NCBI GenBank assembly: GCA_900757615.1
Contig: CAAEON010000041.1
Coordinates: 1-28,036, forward strand
Direction of reading: 5' to 3'
Origin: an uncultured Collinsella sp.
Lineage (GTDB): Bacteria; Actinomycetota; Coriobacteriia; Coriobacteriales; Coriobacteriaceae
Length of the DNA stretch: 28,036 nt
This document shows positions 1-7,159 of the stretch, piece after piece. The notes beneath the pieces were generated by a model. The model was not told the origin of the DNA. It did no database searches and saw only the letters and a list, made by a program, of their open reading frames with translations. Position numbers and translations under genes: made by a program. Within the stretch, counting starts at the first letter, position 1. The number at the start of each line of letters is the position of its first letter.

Positions 1-100
1 AGAACACTCCGCAGACCAGTGTGGCGCCTTGTCCGCGGCTCCGAAGGAGCAGGACAAGGCGCCACACATGGTCGAGGACGTTCTGAAAACCAAGCCCGGC
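1..100. repeat. Composite palindromic element A (truncated by window edge)
   Basis: This is the first copy of a repeat family seen three to four times in the window. From outside in it has an outer stem of which only AGAAC (1-5) and GTTCT (80-84) are visible as a pair, a conserved strand ACTCCGCAGACCA (6-18), a perfect 16-bp inner stem (19-34 with 52-67), an apical 5-bp stem with a GAA triloop (38-50), and a second conserved strand ATGGTCGAGGAC (68-79). The left outer arm is cut by the window edge. The right arm probably runs to about position 100, which is 22 nt from the asd stop codon. It sits directly downstream of asd and could act as its transcript 3' end. Confidence 0.8.
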
Positions 101-121
101 CCCCGCCGGACAGGTCCACCG

Positions 122-1147
122 CTACTCGCAGAGCAGCTTAGCGATCTGGACGGCGTTGGTTGCCGCGCCCTTACGGATTTGATCGCCGCAGCACCAGAAG
201 GTGATGCCACGCGCAGCCTCGGGGTTCGAGATGTCGCGGCGTACGCGACCGACCCAAATCAGGTCCTGGTCGGAGGTGTCCATCGGCATGGGGAAGCGAT
301 CGTGCGCATCCTCGGCACTCATGTCGTCAACCAGCTTGACGCCCGGAGCGGCAGCCAGCGCAGCACGGGCCTCTTCCACCGTGATGTCGCGCTCAAACTC
401 GAGCGTAATGCTCTCGGAGTGCGAGCGCAGTACAGGCACGCGCACGCAGGTGCAGTTCACGCGCAGCTCGGGCAAGTGCATGATCTTGCGACCCTCGTTC
501 TGCAGCTTCATCTCCTCGGAGGTAAAGCCCTCCTCCTTGACGCCGCCGATCTGCGGAATCAGGTTGCTCGCCAGCTGGGCGGCAAACGCGCGCGGCTCGG
601 GAATCTCTTCGCCACGGCCCAGGGCGGCCAGCTGAGCCTCGAGCTCGGCCATACCGGGAGCGCCAGCGCCCGAAGCTGCCTGATACGTGGACACGATCAT
701 GCGCTTCACGCCGGCGAGCTGATGCAGCGGCCAGGTGGGAACCAAACCGATGATGGTCGCGCAGTTGGGGTTGGCGATCAGGCCGTGGTGCCACTTAATG
801 TCATCGGCGTTAATCTCGGGCACGACCAGCGGCACCTCGGGATCCAGACGGAAGGCATGGCTGTTGTCGACCACGACGGCGCCGCGCTTGACGGCCTCGG
901 GCAACAGTTCCTTGGCGATATCGTCGCCGGCAGCGCCGAGTACGATATCGCAGCCCTCAAAGGCCTCGGGGCAAGCCTCTTCGATCACAACCTGCTCGCC
1001 GCGGAACTCAACGGTCTTGCCCGCAGAGCGCGCGCTCGCCAGCAGCTTGAGCTTACCGACCGGAAACTCCTGCTCGTTGAGGCACTCGAGCATCTGGGTG
1101 CCCACGGCTCCCGTCGCGCCCAAAATAGCAACCGTGTACTGTTTCAT
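122..1147 (-). CDS. asd: Aspartate-semialdehyde dehydrogenase
   Basis: The enzyme reduces L-aspartyl-4-phosphate to aspartate semialdehyde with NADPH, the branch point to lysine, threonine and methionine, in the cytosol. The 341-residue protein begins MKQYTVAILGATGAVG with the Rossmann motif GATGAVG (10-16). The catalytic cysteine is C129 in NPNCATI, and the likely active-site histidine is H243 in RVPVLRSHSE. The ATG at 1147 is preferred over longer in-frame starts because a purine-rich AGGGGGA ribosome site lies just upstream and the homologous N-terminus begins there. It follows lysC on the same strand after a 173-nt gap with two hairpins, so it may be co-transcribed or have its own promoter. 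Composite element A follows the stop. Length is normal for the family. Confidence 0.95.
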   Translation of the reverse strand: MKQYTVAILGATGAVGTQMLECLNEQEFPVGKLKLLASARSAGKTVEFRGEQVVIEEACPEAFEGCDIVLGAAGDDIAKELLPEAVKRGAVVVDNSHAFRLDPEVPLVVPEINADDIKWHHGLIANPNCATIIGLVPTWPLHQLAGVKRMIVSTYQAASGAGAPGMAELEAQLAALGRGEEIPEPRAFAAQLASNLIPQIGGVKEEGFTSEEMKLQNEGRKIMHLPELRVNCTCVRVPVLRSHSESITLEFERDITVEEARAALAAAPGVKLVDDMSAEDAHDRFPMPMDTSDQDLIWVGRVRRDISNPEAARGITFWCCGDQIRKGAATNAVQIAKLLCE

Positions 1148-1222
1148 GCTTCCCCCTTTAAAGGTTGTGGCTATCGCCCGCACGCCAAGCAGGCCGGATA
1201 TTCTTGCCCAGTTTATACAAGA

Positions 1223-1249
1223 ACGGGGCGGATACAAAACCCGCCCCGT
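1223..1249 (-). terminator. GC-rich hairpin between lysC and asd
   Basis: Perfect 9-bp arms ACGGGGCGG (1223-1231) and CCGCCCCGT (1241-1249) enclose a 9-nt loop. In the minus direction it lies downstream of lysC and upstream of asd. No clean T-tract follows, so it may be a weak terminator or an RNA-processing or stability hairpin rather than a full terminator. Confidence 0.5.
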
Positions 1250-1279
1250 CGAAACGAAACCGAAACGAAACGCCCAGCA

Positions 1280-1309
1280 GTAGATTTTTGGGACATCCTA
1301 AAAATCTAC
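1280..1309 (-). repeat. Short inverted repeat after lysC stop
   Basis: Perfect 10-bp AT-rich arms GTAGATTTTT (1280-1289) and AAAAATCTAC (1300-1309) around a 10-nt loop begin 11 nt after the lysC stop codon. The unit GTAGATTTTTG..ACAT recurs near 22943 in the marR upstream region, so it may belong to a small dispersed repeat. It could take part in lysC transcript termination. Confidence 0.55.
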
Positions 1310-1320
1310 CGGGATGGAAA

Positions 1321-2709
1321 CTACTTGTGGAGCGCGGCCAGGGCAGGCTCGACCGGCGCGGGAGCCTCCAGGTCGGAGACCTTCACAATGCCGTTTTCGT
1401 CGGAGAAGGCACGGTAAATGGTCTGAATCGCCAAGTCGAAGTCCTTCTCCTCGACGCCGATAATGATATTGATCTCATCGCAGCTCTGCGAAATCATACG
1501 CACACTCACGCCAGCCTGGCCAAGCATGCCAAACAGGTGGCCAGAGATGCCGGCACGGCCGCGCAGGTTGCGGCCAACGGTAGCGATAAGCGCCAGGCCC
1601 TCGACAACCTCGATCTCGAGCGGCTCGACCTCCTGCTGAATGTCGCCCACGAGCGAATACAGCGAATCGTGAACATCCTGCTCCTGCACCACGGCGCCAA
1701 AGCGGTCGACGCCGGTGGGCATGTGCTCGACGGAGACGTCATAGCGCTCGAACACCGAAAGCGCGCGGCGCATAAAGCCGACGCGCGGCTTGGTTCGGTC
1801 GCGGGCAACGTTGATGGCGACAAAGCCGCGCTTGCCGGTCACGCCGGTAATAATGGGCTCCGCCTCGCCCTCGTCAGCCGTCTCGCTAATGATGGTGCCG
1901 GGGTCCTGCGGCGCATTGGTGTTCTTGATGACCAGCGGAATACCCGCCTCACGCACAGGGAACACGGCCTCCTCGTGCAGGACGCTTGCGCCCATGTACG
2001 AAAGCTCGCGCAGCTCCTCGTAGGTAACGCGCGCAATGGGCTGAGCCTCGGGAACAATACGCGGATCGGCAGAATAGAAGCCCGAGACATCGGTCCAGTT
2101 CTCGTACAGGTCGGCGCCCAGGCACTTGGCCAAAATCGAGCCGGAAATATCGCCGCCGCCACGGTCGAGCAGCTTGATCTGGCCCTCACGCGTCGCGCCG
2201 TAGAAACCGGGCATAACAAAGCCGCCCTGCTGACCGTACTCCTGCACCAATTCGGAGGTACGATTCATGCTGAGCGTACCGTCGTGATGGAACGCCACAA
2301 CCGTCGCGGCGTCCAGGAACGGTAAGCCCAGGTACTCGGCCATCAGGCGGGCGGTAAAGTACTCGCCACGGCTCACAAGCTCCTCGGTGGAGTAGCCGCC
2401 CGAGCGGGCGCGCTCGGCAAAGGCCGCGAACTCCTCGCGGATGGGATAGGTGAGCTCCAGCTCGTCAGCGATATCAAAATAGCGCTGGCCAATGTCCTCG
2501 AGCAGTTCCTCGCACGACACGTGGTACTTAACGTGCGCGTTAACCAGGTAGAGCAGGTCGGTCACCTTGGTGTCGCCCTTAAAGCGGCGACCGCAGGCAG
2601 AAACCACCACAAAACGGCGAGCCGGGTCGGCATCGACGATGGCCTTGATCTTCTTAAAGTGTTCGGCGTCGGCGACCGACGAGCCGCCAAACTTGGCAAT
2701 CTTAATCAT
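1321..2709 (-). CDS. lysC: Aspartate kinase (monofunctional, two ACT domains)
   Basis: It phosphorylates L-aspartate, the first step of the aspartate pathway, and is usually feedback-controlled by lysine and/or threonine through ACT domains. The 462-residue protein starts MIKIAKFGGSSVA, with the kinase signature KFGGSS at residues 6-11. An amino-acid kinase domain covers roughly residues 1-285. Two ACT domains follow (about 300-370, containing FERYDVSVEHMPTG, and about 375-445, containing GRAGISGHLF). No homoserine dehydrogenase domain is fused, and no internal beta-subunit start is evident. The ribosome site is weak and rather distant (AAAGG about 13 nt from ATG), which suggests modest translation. 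It is divergent from thrC across about 100 bp, a natural place for shared regulation. Confidence 0.95.
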   Translation of the reverse strand: MIKIAKFGGSSVADAEHFKKIKAIVDADPARRFVVVSACGRRFKGDTKVTDLLYLVNAHVKYHVSCEELLEDIGQRYFDIADELELTYPIREEFAAFAERARSGGYSTEELVSRGEYFTARLMAEYLGLPFLDAATVVAFHHDGTLSMNRTSELVQEYGQQGGFVMPGFYGATREGQIKLLDRGGGDISGSILAKCLGADLYENWTDVSGFYSADPRIVPEAQPIARVTYEELRELSYMGASVLHEEAVFPVREAGIPLVIKNTNAPQDPGTIISETADEGEAEPIITGVTGKRGFVAINVARDRTKPRVGFMRRALSVFERYDVSVEHMPTGVDRFGAVVQEQDVHDSLYSLVGDIQQEVEPLEIEVVEGLALIATVGRNLRGRAGISGHLFGMLGQAGVSVRMISQSCDEINIIIGVEEKDFDLAIQTIYRAFSDENGIVKVSDLEAPAPVEPALAALHK

Positions 2710-2798
2710 GGGCTGGAGGTTACCTTTCTAAAAAGCCTCTGCGAACCTATTTTGCGCGCTCTGATACCATGGTTTCACCGATTGGGACCAAGGCATCC

Positions 2799-2804
2799 GA
2801 GGAG
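2799..2804 (+). promoter_or_regulatory. Ribosome binding site deciding the thrC start
   Basis: GAGGAG lies 9 nt upstream of ATG 2814. This favours MGTYHSTRGR over the in-frame ATG at 2769, whose extra 15 residues have no counterpart in threonine synthases and lack a ribosome site. Confidence 0.75.
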
Positions 2805-2813
2805 CAGTGTTAT

Positions 2814-4331
2814 ATGGGAACTTATCATAGTACACGAGGACGCACTTTATCGTGCTCAAGTAAGGTGGCAATCCGCACCGGCATCGCTCCCGACGGGGGT
2901 TTGTTTGTCTCGGACGAGCTCGGCACCCAGCAGGTCGATATCAGCTCGCTTGCAGATAAATCGTACTTTGAAATCGCTCAAGATGTGTTGGGAATGTTAC
3001 TGAATGATTACACGGCCGAAGAAATTTCGGCGTGTGTCGACGAGGCATATCGCGGCACGTTCGCGAGTAAAGAGGTTACGCCGCTCGTTAAACTCGACGC
3101 TGCGCCGGGCGCTGACGCCCCTCAGACCTATGTGATGGAGCTCTTTGGCGGCCCCACGAGTGCCTTTAAGGACGTCGCCCTGCAGATGCTCCCCCGCCTG
3201 ATGGCCCGCACTTCCGCCAAGGACGGCGGCGCCGAGCGCATCATGATCGTCACCGCCACGTCGGGCGACACCGGCAAGGCCGCACTCGCCGGTTTTGCCG
3301 ACGCTCCGGGCACGGGTATTACCGTCTTTTATCCCGAAGGCAAAGTCAGCCGCGTGCAGAATCTGCAGATGTCCACGCAGGAGGGCGACAACGTCGCCGT
3401 CTGCGGCATCCGCGGCAACTTTGACGATGCCCAGAGTGCCGTCAAGCGCATCTTTGCCGATAAGGAGCTTGCCGAGCGTCTTGAGGCCGCCGGCACGGTG
3501 CTTTCGAGCGCCAACTCCATCAACGTCGGCCGTCTGATGCCGCAGGTCGTCTACTACTTTGCCGCCTATGCGCAGCTGCTGCGCGCCGGCGCCATCGAGG
3601 CCGGCGACGCTGTGGAGTTCTGCGTACCGACCGGCAACTTTGGCGATATCCTGGCCGGCTACTATGCCAAGCGCATGGGCCTGCCCGTCGCCAAACTCGT
3701 CGTGGCCAGCGACAAGAACAACGTGCTCGCCGACTTCCTGACCACCGGCGTCTACGACCGCAACCGTCCGTTCTTCACGACCATCTCGCCGTCGATGGAC
3801 ATCCTCATCAGCTCTAACCTGGAGCGCATGCTGTACTTCCTGTCCGATGGCGACTGTGAGCTCGTTGCCGGCCTTATGGAGCAGCTGGCACAGACTGGTC
3901 GCTACGAGGTGCCCGCCGAGCTGCTGGCCAAGATCCAGAGCGTCTTTGGCTGCGGTTGGGCCAGCGAAGACGAGGTCCGCGCTGCCATCAAGAGCTGCTG
4001 GGATGCGAACGGCTACGTAATCGACCCGCACACCGCTTGCGGCTATCACGTCTTTGAAAAGGTCGCTCCCGCCGAGGGCGCCAAGGCCCGTGTGCTGCTT
4101 TCGACCGCCAGCCCCTACAAGTTCCCGCGCGCCTGCTGCGACGCCCTGGGCCTCGACGTTCCCGAAGACGACTTTGAGGCTATGCGCGTACTCGAGCAGG
4201 CCACCAATACGGTCGCCCCGACCCAGCTCGCCGAACTCGAGTCCAAGCTCGTCCGCTTCGAAGACGTCTGCGACGTTGCCGACATGGCCAACTACGTAGA
4301 GCAGGCTGCAAAAAAGATGGCTACCAACTAA
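2814..4331 (+). CDS. thrC: Threonine synthase
   Basis: This PLP enzyme converts O-phospho-L-homoserine to L-threonine, the last step of the pathway. The 505-residue protein has the N-terminal STRGR motif (6-10) and the PLP lysine K119 in GPTSAFKD. The phosphate-binding segment TATSGDTGKAAL follows at about 150-160. Its length and the insertion-rich C-terminal half match the longer fungal/E. coli-type threonine synthases rather than the short plant or Bacillus type. The ATG at 2814 is chosen from its GAGGAG site and the conserved N-terminus. It is divergent from lysC and followed by an intrinsic terminator and then thrB, so thrC and thrB may be separately terminated or joined by readthrough. 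Confidence 0.95.
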   Translation: MGTYHSTRGRTLSCSSKVAIRTGIAPDGGLFVSDELGTQQVDISSLADKSYFEIAQDVLGMLLNDYTAEEISACVDEAYRGTFASKEVTPLVKLDAAPGADAPQTYVMELFGGPTSAFKDVALQMLPRLMARTSAKDGGAERIMIVTATSGDTGKAALAGFADAPGTGITVFYPEGKVSRVQNLQMSTQEGDNVAVCGIRGNFDDAQSAVKRIFADKELAERLEAAGTVLSSANSINVGRLMPQVVYYFAAYAQLLRAGAIEAGDAVEFCVPTGNFGDILAGYYAKRMGLPVAKLVVASDKNNVLADFLTTGVYDRNRPFFTTISPSMDILISSNLERMLYFLSDGDCELVAGLMEQLAQTGRYEVPAELLAKIQSVFGCGWASEDEVRAAIKSCWDANGYVIDPHTACGYHVFEKVAPAEGAKARVLLSTASPYKFPRACCDALGLDVPEDDFEAMRVLEQATNTVAPTQLAELESKLVRFEDVCDVADMANYVEQAAKKMATN

Positions 4332-4340
4332 ACCCCTTAT

Positions 4341-4374
4341 AAGGCGCCGGCGAAAGCCGGCGCACCTTCTTTTA
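4341..4374 (+). terminator. Intrinsic terminator after thrC
   Basis: A perfect 8-bp GC stem GCGCCGGC (4344-4351) / GCCGGCGC (4356-4363) with a GAAA loop of the GNRA type is followed by a pyrimidine/T-rich stretch CTTCTTTTAT. It starts 10 nt after the thrC stop codon. Confidence 0.85.
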
Positions 4375-4410
4375 TCAGATACCTACCGGGATGATGACGA
4401 ACGTGCATAG

Positions 4411-4520
4411 CGTGCCTGGCTGTTTAGTTCGTCGCGAGTTCCGCACGCAAAGGAAAGCACTTAATGTGCTTTCCGTCTTGCGCAGGACTGCCCGAGCAGC
4501 GAACTAAACAGCCAGGCACG
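4411..4520. repeat. Composite palindromic element D (divergent member) before thrB
   Basis: Perfect 21-bp outer arms (4411-4431 and 4500-4520) enclose an inner 9-bp stem GGAAAGCAC (4452-4460) / GTGCTTTCC (4466-4474). The strands between them resemble the conserved strands of elements A-C: GTTCCGCACGCAAAGG on the left and CTGCCCGAGCAGC on the right. The apical GAA triloop is replaced by TTAAT. The right arm ends 2 nt before the thrB ribosome site, so in a transcript it would place a large structure directly against thrB translation initiation. Confidence 0.75.
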
Positions 4521-4522
4521 CC

Positions 4523-4528
4523 AGGAGG
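4523..4528 (+). promoter_or_regulatory. Strong ribosome binding site of thrB
   Basis: AGGAGG lies 6 nt before ATG 4535 and immediately after the outer arm of element D, so folding of D could influence ribosome access. Confidence 0.8.
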
Positions 4529-4534
4529 ACTCAC

Positions 4535-5416
4535 ATGATCAAGATCACCGTCCCAGCAACAAGCGCCAACTTGGGCATTGGCTACGATACCCTCGGCATG
4601 GCCGTCAGCCTCTACTCGCACTTTACCTTTGAGCGCGCCGACAAGCTCACCATCACGGGCTGCCCCGAGGAGTTCCAAAACGAGAATAACCTGGTCTATG
4701 TAAGCTTTGTCGATGCTCTGGCCGCCTGGGGCGAGCCGGCTTTTCCCGTTGCCATCGACATTCAGACCGACGTGCCCGTCGCCCGCGGCCTGGGTTCCAG
4801 CTCCACCTGCGTCGTCGCCGGCATCATGGCTGCCGCCGCGTTGACGGGCCATACCGTCGACCGCGCCGAGCTCGTCCGCATCGCCACCGAGGTCGAGGGC
4901 CATCCCGATAACGTCGCCCCCGCTATCCTGGGCGGCGCCGTCTGCTCCTTTACGCCGACCGATTCGCTCCCCCAGTGCCTGCGCTACGAGGTGAGCGATC
5001 GTTTGCGTTTTATTACCGTGATTCCACCTTACGAGGTGCACACGAGCGAGGCACGCAAGGTCGTGCCGCAGGAGATTCCACTCTCCACCGCCGTGTGGCA
5101 GATGGGCCGCATCGCCGGCATGACGCGCGGCTTGGAGACTGGTGACCTGGACCTGATTGCCGCCGCCAACGACGACCGCATCCAGGAGCCCTATCGTCGC
5201 CGCCTGATCCCCGACTACAACGCCGTGCGCGACACCTGCCTTAACGGCGGCGCTAAGACCATCTGGATTAGCGGCTCGGGCTCGACCCTCATGGCTGTGA
5301 CCGACGACACCATCGTGGCAAAGTTCCTGCAGGTCAAGCTGCGTGAGCAGTTCCCCAAGTGTGACACGCACATTCTGACGTGCGACACGGAAGGCGCCCA
5401 GATCGAATACCTGTAG
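4535..5416 (+). CDS. thrB: Homoserine kinase (GHMP family)
   Basis: It phosphorylates L-homoserine with ATP to O-phosphohomoserine, the substrate of ThrC. The 293-residue protein shows GHMP motif 1 VPATSANLG near residues 6-14, the ATP-binding loop PVARGLGSSST (motif 2), EGHPDN, and the C-terminal glycine-rich motif 3 SGSGSTLMAV. Length is typical. The start is fixed by a perfect AGGAGG site. Composite element B begins 22 nt after the stop. Together with asd, lysC and thrC this covers the pathway from aspartate to threonine except homoserine dehydrogenase, which must be encoded elsewhere. Confidence 0.95.
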   Translation: MIKITVPATSANLGIGYDTLGMAVSLYSHFTFERADKLTITGCPEEFQNENNLVYVSFVDALAAWGEPAFPVAIDIQTDVPVARGLGSSSTCVVAGIMAAAALTGHTVDRAELVRIATEVEGHPDNVAPAILGGAVCSFTPTDSLPQCLRYEVSDRLRFITVIPPYEVHTSEARKVVPQEIPLSTAVWQMGRIAGMTRGLETGDLDLIAAANDDRIQEPYRRRLIPDYNAVRDTCLNGGAKTIWISGSGSTLMAVTDDTIVAKFLQVKLREQFPKCDTHILTCDTEGAQIEYL

Positions 5417-5437
5417 TCGCCGTCCCGTATACTCGCC

Positions 5438-5564
5438 GGGGAGGCCAGGGGGCTTTGCCCCCAAATCGTCCTCGGACATGGCAGGACCCCCGCTGCGCAC
5501 TTCGTGCGGCGGGGGTCCTGCCGTCCTGCGGAAAGATTTGGGGGCAAAGCCCCCTGGCCTCCCC
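5438..5564. repeat. Composite palindromic element B between thrB and the XRE gene
   Basis: Perfect 30-bp outer arms (5438-5467 and 5535-5564) enclose two 13-nt unpaired strands, GTCCTCGGACATG (5468-5480) and CGTCCTGCGGAAA (5522-5534). Inside lie a perfect 13-bp inner stem (5481-5493 and 5509-5521) and an apical stem CGCAC-TTC-GTGCG (5496-5508). On the reverse strand the unpaired strands read TTTCCGCAGGACG and CATGTCCGAGGAC, matching element C almost exactly although the stems are unrelated in sequence. It sits in a convergent intergenic space and could end transcripts from both sides. Confidence 0.9.
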
Positions 5565-5702
5565 TATGTTAACTTCGCCGGCAGCGGCTACAGGGACCTA
5601 CGCTCTGGAAAGGCGCCGGGCTGATAGTTTGGCTTTTTATTGGTAGGGGCTCTTGCTAGGCTGGAGCACTTCCTAGAGGCGGGCATCGGCTGTGTGCTTG
5701 GT

Positions 5703-6401
5703 TTAGGCGGCGCTGGTTTCTTTGTATTCGAAGACTGGTTCTAGGAGGTCCTCGATGTTGCAGTGGAGGGCTTTTGCTATGGCTCTTACGCTTGTAACCG
5801 AAGCTTCATTGATGTTTCTCTGGCGCTGCTCGTACATTTGGATTGAGCGGAGTGACACACCCGATTCGTATGCCAGGTCTTGTTGGGTTTTCTTGAGCCT
5901 CTTTCTTGCTAACGCAAGTTTGGTTTGCCTGGACGCTTTCTTCGCCATATCGCAGACGAGACGAGCCACGCGTTCCTCCGAGGCTTCGTGCCAGGGGTAG
6001 TACAGGCTGCGTAGCACATCGAATGGAACGACATGCAGCAAATCTTCGAAAGACTCTCCTAGGCGCCACTGAAGGTATGCCAATATCCAGCCTGTCCAAT
6101 ATTCCGGTGTCTTTTCGAATCGGTAGGTTCGATTTGGCATCGGCCTTGATTGATAGCCCGACCTTTCGGCGATAAGCGCGAACAGCTCAACGCCCGATTT
6201 TCCCGACACTACCCATGCGTTGCCGCGTTCGAACTCGCGAGCTACGCCGCTCAGGCAAAAGAGTTCAGCAACTTCCGATCCTTCTGCCCCATAATCGTTA
6301 ACGGCATAGTCAAAGCAGTCGCCGAGGTTGTTCATTGCATCCTCAAGGTAGTAGACGGGGTATGTCCTACTCGGCCCACAATCCGTTAACTCTTGGATCA
6401 T
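5703..6401 (-). CDS. XRE-type HTH protein, probable antitoxin of the DUF3990 toxin
   Basis: This 232-residue protein has a C-terminal Cro/CI-type helix-turn-helix (about residues 161-221, with KTQQDLAYESGVSLRSIQMYE). Its N-terminal and central parts (1-155) are unlike ordinary repressors. Segment 25-75, with AELFCLSGVAREFERG and SGKSGVEL, recalls the small DUF3791-type proteins often found beside DUF3990 toxins. The block 98-142 (EYWTGWILAYLQW) is a separate module I cannot name. Its start overlaps the end of the toxin gene by 35 bp, with AAGGG 9 nt before the ATG; ATG 6335, with GAGG upstream, is an alternative start. Translational coupling to the toxin and the palindrome upstream of the pair suggest autorepression. 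The antitoxin role is inferred from context. Confidence 0.75.
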   Translation of the reverse strand: MIQELTDCGPSRTYPVYYLEDAMNNLGDCFDYAVNDYGAEGSEVAELFCLSGVAREFERGNAWVVSGKSGVELFALIAERSGYQSRPMPNRTYRFEKTPEYWTGWILAYLQWRLGESFEDLLHVVPFDVLRSLYYPWHEASEERVARLVCDMAKKASRQTKLALARKRLKKTQQDLAYESGVSLRSIQMYEQRQRNINEASVTSVRAIAKALHCNIEDLLEPVFEYKETSAA

Positions 6402-7050
6402 TTAAATCAACCCTTCCTGCCATCAAATCCCTAATGTCGACACCATCAGAGTCAAATCCGTTTACCGTATCCAGGTACTTTCGTCGAGCGTTCTGTTCTC
6501 GCTCAAATCGTTTGGGATAAAACTCAGCTCCCGAGGCCTGCTTCCAATCGCGGAACTTAATCGCCGAGAATGCACGCTCACTCATAAGCGCATATTGAAT
6601 GCCCAAATCCCCCAAAAACATAATGCGCTGCAATTGCCTGAGCGAGATCATGCCGTTGACAAACTGTCTTGCAAACGAGAAATAGGAATCGTCTGCACGA
6701 TAGCCTCGAATAACGTCATAGGGAGAAATATCAATCAGGCAGTTATCCAGCAGATAACGAAGCCCCTCGCGTGCTACTGGCGTTGAAACATTAAACTCTC
6801 TGTTATTCGCCAGAATTGCAAGCCAGTTGAGAATCGAGAACTCACCTGATTCCAAATCCAAAATCGCAAGGCCATCTAAATCAAGCTCATATCGATTGGC
6901 AATGCCATCAGACTCGGTCCGACATGCCCACTCCATTGCCATTTCCTCATGCGGTGTGCAATAAAACCCGCGCCCATAGTCATTGAATTGCCTGCATTTA
7001 TCCAACGATGGATGATCGACAACAACGTCCGACCCGTGCCAAAGCTCCAT
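6367..7050 (-). CDS. DUF3990 family ADP-ribosyltransferase-like toxin
   Basis: The 227-residue protein begins MELWHGSD and carries NDYGRGFYCT (23-32) and EEMAMEWA (35-42). This is the order expected for DUF3990, a family related to the ART fold, in which the early histidine (H5) and tyrosine (Y30) would form the NAD pocket. The catalytic acid is not obvious from sequence alone. ATG 7050 is chosen because GGAGG lies 5 nt upstream; the longer in-frame start would read into the operator. It is the first gene of a two-gene unit overlapping the XRE gene by 35 bp, so toxin precedes antitoxin. Base composition is visibly more AT-rich than the surrounding genes, consistent with horizontal acquisition. 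Target and activity are unknown. Confidence 0.8.
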   Translation of the reverse strand: MELWHGSDVVVDHPSLDKCRQFNDYGRGFYCTPHEEMAMEWACRTESDGIANRYELDLDGLAILDLESGEFSILNWLAILANNREFNVSTPVAREGLRYLLDNCLIDISPYDVIRGYRADDSYFSFARQFVNGMISLRQLQRIMFLGDLGIQYALMSERAFSAIKFRDWKQASGAEFYPKRFEREQNARRKYLDTVNGFDSDGVDIRDLMAGRVDLNDPRVNGLWAE

Positions 7051-7066
7051 ATCGACCTCCAAAAAT

Positions 7067-7109
7067 ATCACCTCAGTGATAGTTTACCAATAACTATCAC
7101 TGAGGTGAT
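7067..7109. promoter_or_regulatory. Perfect 18-bp-arm operator of the toxin-antitoxin unit
   Basis: ATCACCTCAGTGATAGTT (7067-7084) is repeated as an exact inverted copy (7092-7109) across a 7-nt spacer. Each arm itself contains the smaller dyad ATCAC-CTCA-GTGAT, so the site could bind two dimers of the XRE protein. It ends 17 nt from the toxin start codon, directly upstream of its ribosome site. In the minus direction TTGGTA, 17 nt, TATTTT can be read across it but would place transcription start very close to the ribosome site, so the promoter is not assigned. Confidence 0.8.
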
Positions 7110-7131
7110 CTAGATGGGAGCTTTTGAGGGG

Positions 7132-7159
7132 CCGCGGCCTGACTAAAGGCAGGCCGCGG
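7132..7159 (-). terminator. GC hairpin straddling the engB stop codon
   Basis: Perfect 10-bp arms CCGCGGCCTG (7132-7141) and CAGGCCGCGG (7150-7159) have an 8-nt loop that contains the engB stop codon. No T-tract follows in the minus direction (CCCCTCAAAAGC), so it may be a non-canonical terminator or an mRNA 3' stabiliser. Confidence 0.6.

Noticed and set aside
29..1417. Long plus-strand open frame opposite asd and lysC
   Set aside because: It is the antisense shadow of two clear genes and starts inside palindromic element A; such long shadows are expected in GC-rich DNA.
2710..2813. Threonine attenuator leader peptide or T-box upstream of thrC
   Set aside because: The gap to lysC is too short, with no run of Thr or Ile codons and no T-box sequence or terminator pair.
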